Below, piece after piece: positions 61,595-64,000 of a DNA stretch of 64,000 bases; the stretch's first letter is position 1, and every line of letters starts with the position of its first letter. The notes beneath the pieces are model-generated. The model had not been told where the DNA came from. It ran no database searches and worked only from the letters and a program-made list of their open reading frames with translations. Both the position numbers and the translations under genes were made by a program. This DNA is from an uncultured Bacteroidia bacterium (GTDB lineage Bacteria; Bacteroidota; Bacteroidia; Bacteroidales; UBA932): positions 42,602 to 106,601 of the forward strand of contig CACYHF010000002.1 of assembly GCA_902774155.1 (NCBI GenBank), written 5' to 3'.

Positions 61595-62734
61595 ATGAAA
61601 AGGATCATCCTCTTGCTGCTGGCAGGCTGCTGCATTGCATTCTCCGGAAACGGTGGCGTGGCCTATGCTCAGCATCAGACCTCGTTGCCGGATGTCCTGG
61701 TCCGGGCCGATGGAACGCCTGTCCGGACGGCTGCACAGTGGACGGACGGTCGCCGGGCGGAAGTGTTGGAAATGTTCTCCAGGGAGATGTACGGACACGT
61801 TCCCGGACGGCCGGAAGGACTTCATTTTGAGGAGCTTTCATCTGAGGAAGCCTTCGATGGATTGGCTGTGCGGAAAACCGTTCGCATCTGGTTAGATGCC
61901 GTCGGGGAGCATTATTTCGATGTGCTCATTCACCTTCCTGTCCAGGCCAACGGACCTGTTCCCATGTTTGCCGGGCTCAATTTCAAGGGAAACGATGCCA
62001 CCCTGGATGAGCGTGCCTCCAGCCGCTGGCCCTATGAGTTGGCCCTGAAAGCCGGCTGGGGCGTAGCAACGGCCTGGCGGGATTCCATTGAGCCGGACGT
62101 GGCGCAGGGGGCCGAAGGCGGCGTGCGGTCCTGGTACAACGCCGGCGGCGATTGGGGCGCTATCTCGGCCTGGGCCTGGGGTCTGAGCCGCATCCTGGAT
62201 TACCTGGAGGCCGATCCGGCGGCGGATGCCTCCCGGGTGGTGGTCATCGGCCATTCCCGGCTGGGGAAGACGGCCCTCTGGGCTGCGGCGAATGATGAAC
62301 GGTTTGCCGGGGTGGTCTCCAATGATTCAGGCTGTTGCGGTGCGGCCATTTCCCGGCGGAAAGTCGGTGAGACTTTCCAGGCCATCGATACAGCCTTCCC
62401 GCACTGGTTCACCCGCGCGTTTGACCAATACAAGGGCCGTGAAGAGGATTTCCCCGGAGACCAGCACTGGTTGCTGGCCCTCTCTGCGCCGCGTCCCCTT
62501 TACGTGGCCAGCGCCACGGAAGATACCTGGGCCGATCCCGTAGGGGAGTGGCTGTCGGCCCGGGAAGCGGGGGCTGTCTATGCCCTCTTCGGCCTGGGCG
62601 GTATAGGGGAGTGCTATCCCGCACCCGATACCCCCGTTGTTTCCGCCGCGGTGGCTTATCACGTCCGCACCGGCGCACACGACATCACCGCCTGGGACTG
62701 GGCCCAGTACCTTGCCTTTTTCGGGAAAAACTAA
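61595..62734 (+). CDS. CE15-like glucuronoyl esterase, exported
   Basis: The 379-residue alpha/beta hydrolase has a signal peptide (MKRIILLLLAGCCIAFSGNG..). The CE15 motif VIGHSRLGKTALWAAA carries the nucleophile Ser near residue 222. NDSGCCGAAISRR follows, and the catalytic His lies in HVRTGAHDITAWDW near 360. CE15 enzymes cleave ester bonds between glucuronic acid of xylan and lignin, or related uronate esters. This suggests plant-fibre use. It is monocistronic with a downstream hairpin. Confidence 0.9.
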   Translation: MKRIILLLLAGCCIAFSGNGGVAYAQHQTSLPDVLVRADGTPVRTAAQWTDGRRAEVLEMFSREMYGHVPGRPEGLHFEELSSEEAFDGLAVRKTVRIWLDAVGEHYFDVLIHLPVQANGPVPMFAGLNFKGNDATLDERASSRWPYELALKAGWGVATAWRDSIEPDVAQGAEGGVRSWYNAGGDWGAISAWAWGLSRILDYLEADPAADASRVVVIGHSRLGKTALWAAANDERFAGVVSNDSGCCGAAISRRKVGETFQAIDTAFPHWFTRAFDQYKGREEDFPGDQHWLLALSAPRPLYVASATEDTWADPVGEWLSAREAGAVYALFGLGGIGECYPAPDTPVVSAAVAYHVRTGAHDITAWDWAQYLAFFGKN

Positions 62735-62766
62735 AAGCCTCATAACCAATTGGTTACAAGGCTTTT
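62733..62766 (+). terminator. Hairpin downstream of the CE15-like gene
   Basis: AAAAGCCT (62733-62740) pairs with AGGCTTTT (62759-62766), with AACCAATTGGTT nested inside. The T4 ending makes it a plausible weak terminator. It overlaps the gene's stop codon. Confidence 0.55.
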
Positions 62767-62778
62767 GAAGTGCACTCT

Positions 62779-62997
62779 TAGGGACTCGTCGCCGAAATCG
62801 GTAGCGCCATGCTATGCAACCGCATCGGTATCGAAAGCGAAAAGTCCTTCCGGAACTCTGCCGCCTACATCCAGTCCTGGCTCAAGGCCCTCAAGAACGA
62901 CAACAAGATGATCGTCTGGGCCTCCAAGCGCGCCGAGGATGCGGCTAAGTATATCCTGGGGGAGTGTGAACAATCTTTTGAAAAACTCTCTGATTAA
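62779..62997 (+). pseudogene. Fragment of an ArdC-type antirestriction (DUF1738/zincin-like) protein
   Basis: Only a C-terminal piece remains. Translation from 62779 gives GLVAEIGSAMLCNRIG and then a helical stretch with YIQSWLKALKNDNKMIVWASKRAEDAAKYIL. This matches the end of the zincin-like domain of plasmid- and conjugative-element ArdC proteins. The frame is closed upstream by an in-frame stop at 62776 and the rest of the gene is absent. It looks like debris from an integrated mobile element. The stop overlaps that of the convergent AbiEii-like gene. Confidence 0.78.
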
Positions 62998-63932
62998 AGT
63001 AATTCATATGTTTTTGCCCAATACCAGAATGCCTCCGGGGAGGAGCGGCGGAATCGTTGCAGTTCTTTGGGCATATTGGCAAAAATGGCCAGGGTATGAA
63101 GATCGAAATCCCTGTTGTATTTCTGGATATCGGTGATACCATGTTCGAAACAAGTGGCCAGATATGCAGCCTTGGCGGCGTCGACGATAGCCTGCTCAAT
63201 ATAGTAATTCCGCTGGTACATGTAATTCTTGATGCGAATGAGGCCATCCTGGAATTCTTCGAACTTCCCTTCGCCAATTAGCCCACGAGTAGAAAGGCAA
63301 AGGGCACTCTGGCGGACATCATCGAAGTACTTTTCTATCCGGCCTTCCATTTGTGGACGGAAGTTGAGTTCTTCGGCGGATACTTTCAAGAATGACTTAA
63401 ATGTGTTAGAGAAGTCAGTAACGGAATTGAACAGGCAGCCGATATCGAAAAGCTGCTTGATGATTTCCAGGGAGCAACGGCGACGTTCCTCGTCAAGGTC
63501 TTCACGCTTGAAATATGGAATACCAAGCGTGTTGGGACCAAAAGCAGTGAGTTTGTCTCCCAAGATGTCCTCTTTAGCGGGTACTTGGACCATAAGAGGT
63601 TCACCATCTTGCTTGAAGAAGGGACTTTCTATAGGAAGTGTAATGGTGTTGTGGTATGGATTCTCGGCATTGAGGACGTCCAACCGGATGTATGCTTCAT
63701 CATCATCTCTTCCACTGAATATGATATCGTAATAGCTTTTGAAATGGCTGGCAGGCAGGTTCTTCCCACCATTTTCTGTATTAACGGGAATGAGGTTCTG
63801 GAATCCGTGCTTGTCAAGGTTTTTTAGGTACTCGCGGATATCAACGTCAGGAGGGCAAATAATGTCAATGTCTATACTGAGCTTATCACAAGTTTTGATA
63901 ACTTCTCTTATCGCAAGTAAAAGATTATCCAA
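62994..63932 (-). CDS. Nucleotidyltransferase AbiEii/AbiGii toxin-like protein, N terminus uncertain
   Basis: This protein of at least 312 residues has LSIDIDIICPPD near 18 (nucleotidyltransferase DxD site), VPAKEDILGDKLTAFGPNTLG near 120 and helical YNRDFDLHTLAIFANMPKEL near the end. AbiEii toxins transfer nucleotides to tRNA in abortive-infection systems. The AbiEi-type antitoxin gene is not visible. The frame begins only at a TTG (63932) with an in-frame TGA at 63945-63947. The glycine/serine-rich strand that should precede the DxD site is missing, so the gene may be 5'-truncated or broken; the rest may lie beyond the window. Confidence 0.7.
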   Translation of the reverse strand: MDNLLLAIREVIKTCDKLSIDIDIICPPDVDIREYLKNLDKHGFQNLIPVNTENGGKNLPASHFKSYYDIIFSGRDDDEAYIRLDVLNAENPYHNTITLPIESPFFKQDGEPLMVQVPAKEDILGDKLTAFGPNTLGIPYFKREDLDEERRRCSLEIIKQLFDIGCLFNSVTDFSNTFKSFLKVSAEELNFRPQMEGRIEKYFDDVRQSALCLSTRGLIGEGKFEEFQDGLIRIKNYMYQRNYYIEQAIVDAAKAAYLATCFEHGITDIQKYNRDFDLHTLAIFANMPKELQRFRRSSPEAFWYWAKTYELL

Positions 63933-63947
63933 AGTACCATCCTCTCA

Positions 63948-64000
63948 GTTCCTATAACTTTCTGATTTTCAACACTACTTTTGATAATATTGTTTTGATA
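63948..64000. other. Right-edge sequence without an assignable feature
   Basis: This is AT-rich DNA upstream of the AbiEii-like frame. It may hold the missing N-terminal codons of that gene on the minus strand, but the frame is interrupted by the TGA at 63945-63947. Confidence 0.4.

Noticed and set aside
62809-62997. A complete small gene
   Set aside because: Homology to ArdC continues upstream of the ATG to 62779, so it is a fragment of a larger gene.
1-64000. CRISPR arrays, tRNA or rRNA genes
   Set aside because: No regularly spaced repeats, cloverleaf sequences or rRNA-like stretches were found on reading both strands.

Overview
The window looks like a chromosomal segment of an uncultured, moderately GC-rich member of the Bacteroidota, most likely Bacteroidales. 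The evidence is the gene content and order (zapA-6S RNA-rny, nusB-yajC-ybbR-coaE-DUF5606-rimO, rbfA next to an FtsX/LolE permease). TAnnTTTG -7 promoter elements precede many genes and Shine-Dalgarno sequences are scarce. There are many small lipoproteins, an ATP-type PEP carboxykinase, a fused anti-sigma/beta-barrel gene, a serpin, and GH106, CE15 and DUF1080 carbohydrate enzymes. No rRNA, tRNA, CRISPR array or complete insertion sequence was recognised.

Layout. 1-16 kb holds an S9 peptidase (cut by the left edge), a reverse rubrerythrin, an acyl-CoA ligase, cardiolipin synthase, a DUF4493-like lipoprotein, ffh, a 5'-nucleotidase-type lipoprotein, a Tat-exported Gfo/Idh oxidoreductase with a double-DUF1080 protein (a probable 3-keto-glycoside module), a KefB-type antiporter, rny, a 6S RNA, zapA and a ZapB-like protein. 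16-27 kb holds a purine salvage operon (deaminase plus two tandem purine nucleoside phosphorylases), a Pur-family nucleic-acid-binding protein, the nusB-to-rimO housekeeping run and pckA. 27-31 kb holds an unusual three-gene unit: a membrane tetraheme NapC/NirT cytochrome fused to a SUMF1 domain, a Tat-exported Gfo/Idh lipoprotein and an exported TIM-barrel isomerase. 31-44 kb holds a phospholipid acyltransferase, a broken BASS transporter, the LolE-like permease, rbfA, tyrS, an M16 peptidase and assorted exported proteins. 44-51 kb holds a glycerophosphodiesterase and a 1,555-residue GH106 fusion. 51-60 kb holds a carbonic anhydrase/nnrD/truncated dtd operon, a metallophosphoesterase, and an ECF sigma/anti-sigma/serpin cluster. 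60-64 kb holds two exported proteins of unknown role, a repeat-rich intergenic region, a CE15 esterase, an ArdC remnant and an AbiEii-like toxin gene, suggesting the border of a mobile or defence region.

Five observations stand out. First, the 7-mer GGCCGAT/ATCGGCC is present about 110 times by my own reading, roughly ten times what composition predicts, on both strands, in every reading frame and between genes. Second, the cytochrome-SUMF1/Gfo-Idh unit could be a periplasmic sugar-oxidising system wired to the quinone pool. Third, the tandem purine phosphorylases differ at the residue that sets 6-oxo versus 6-amino purine preference. Fourth, several genes are broken: a bile-acid symporter, a lipoprotein, an anti-sigma/beta-barrel gene and a dtd with a precise internal deletion. 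Some of these may be assembly errors. Fifth, two REP-like palindromic loci are present, one of which supplies the C terminus of a gene.
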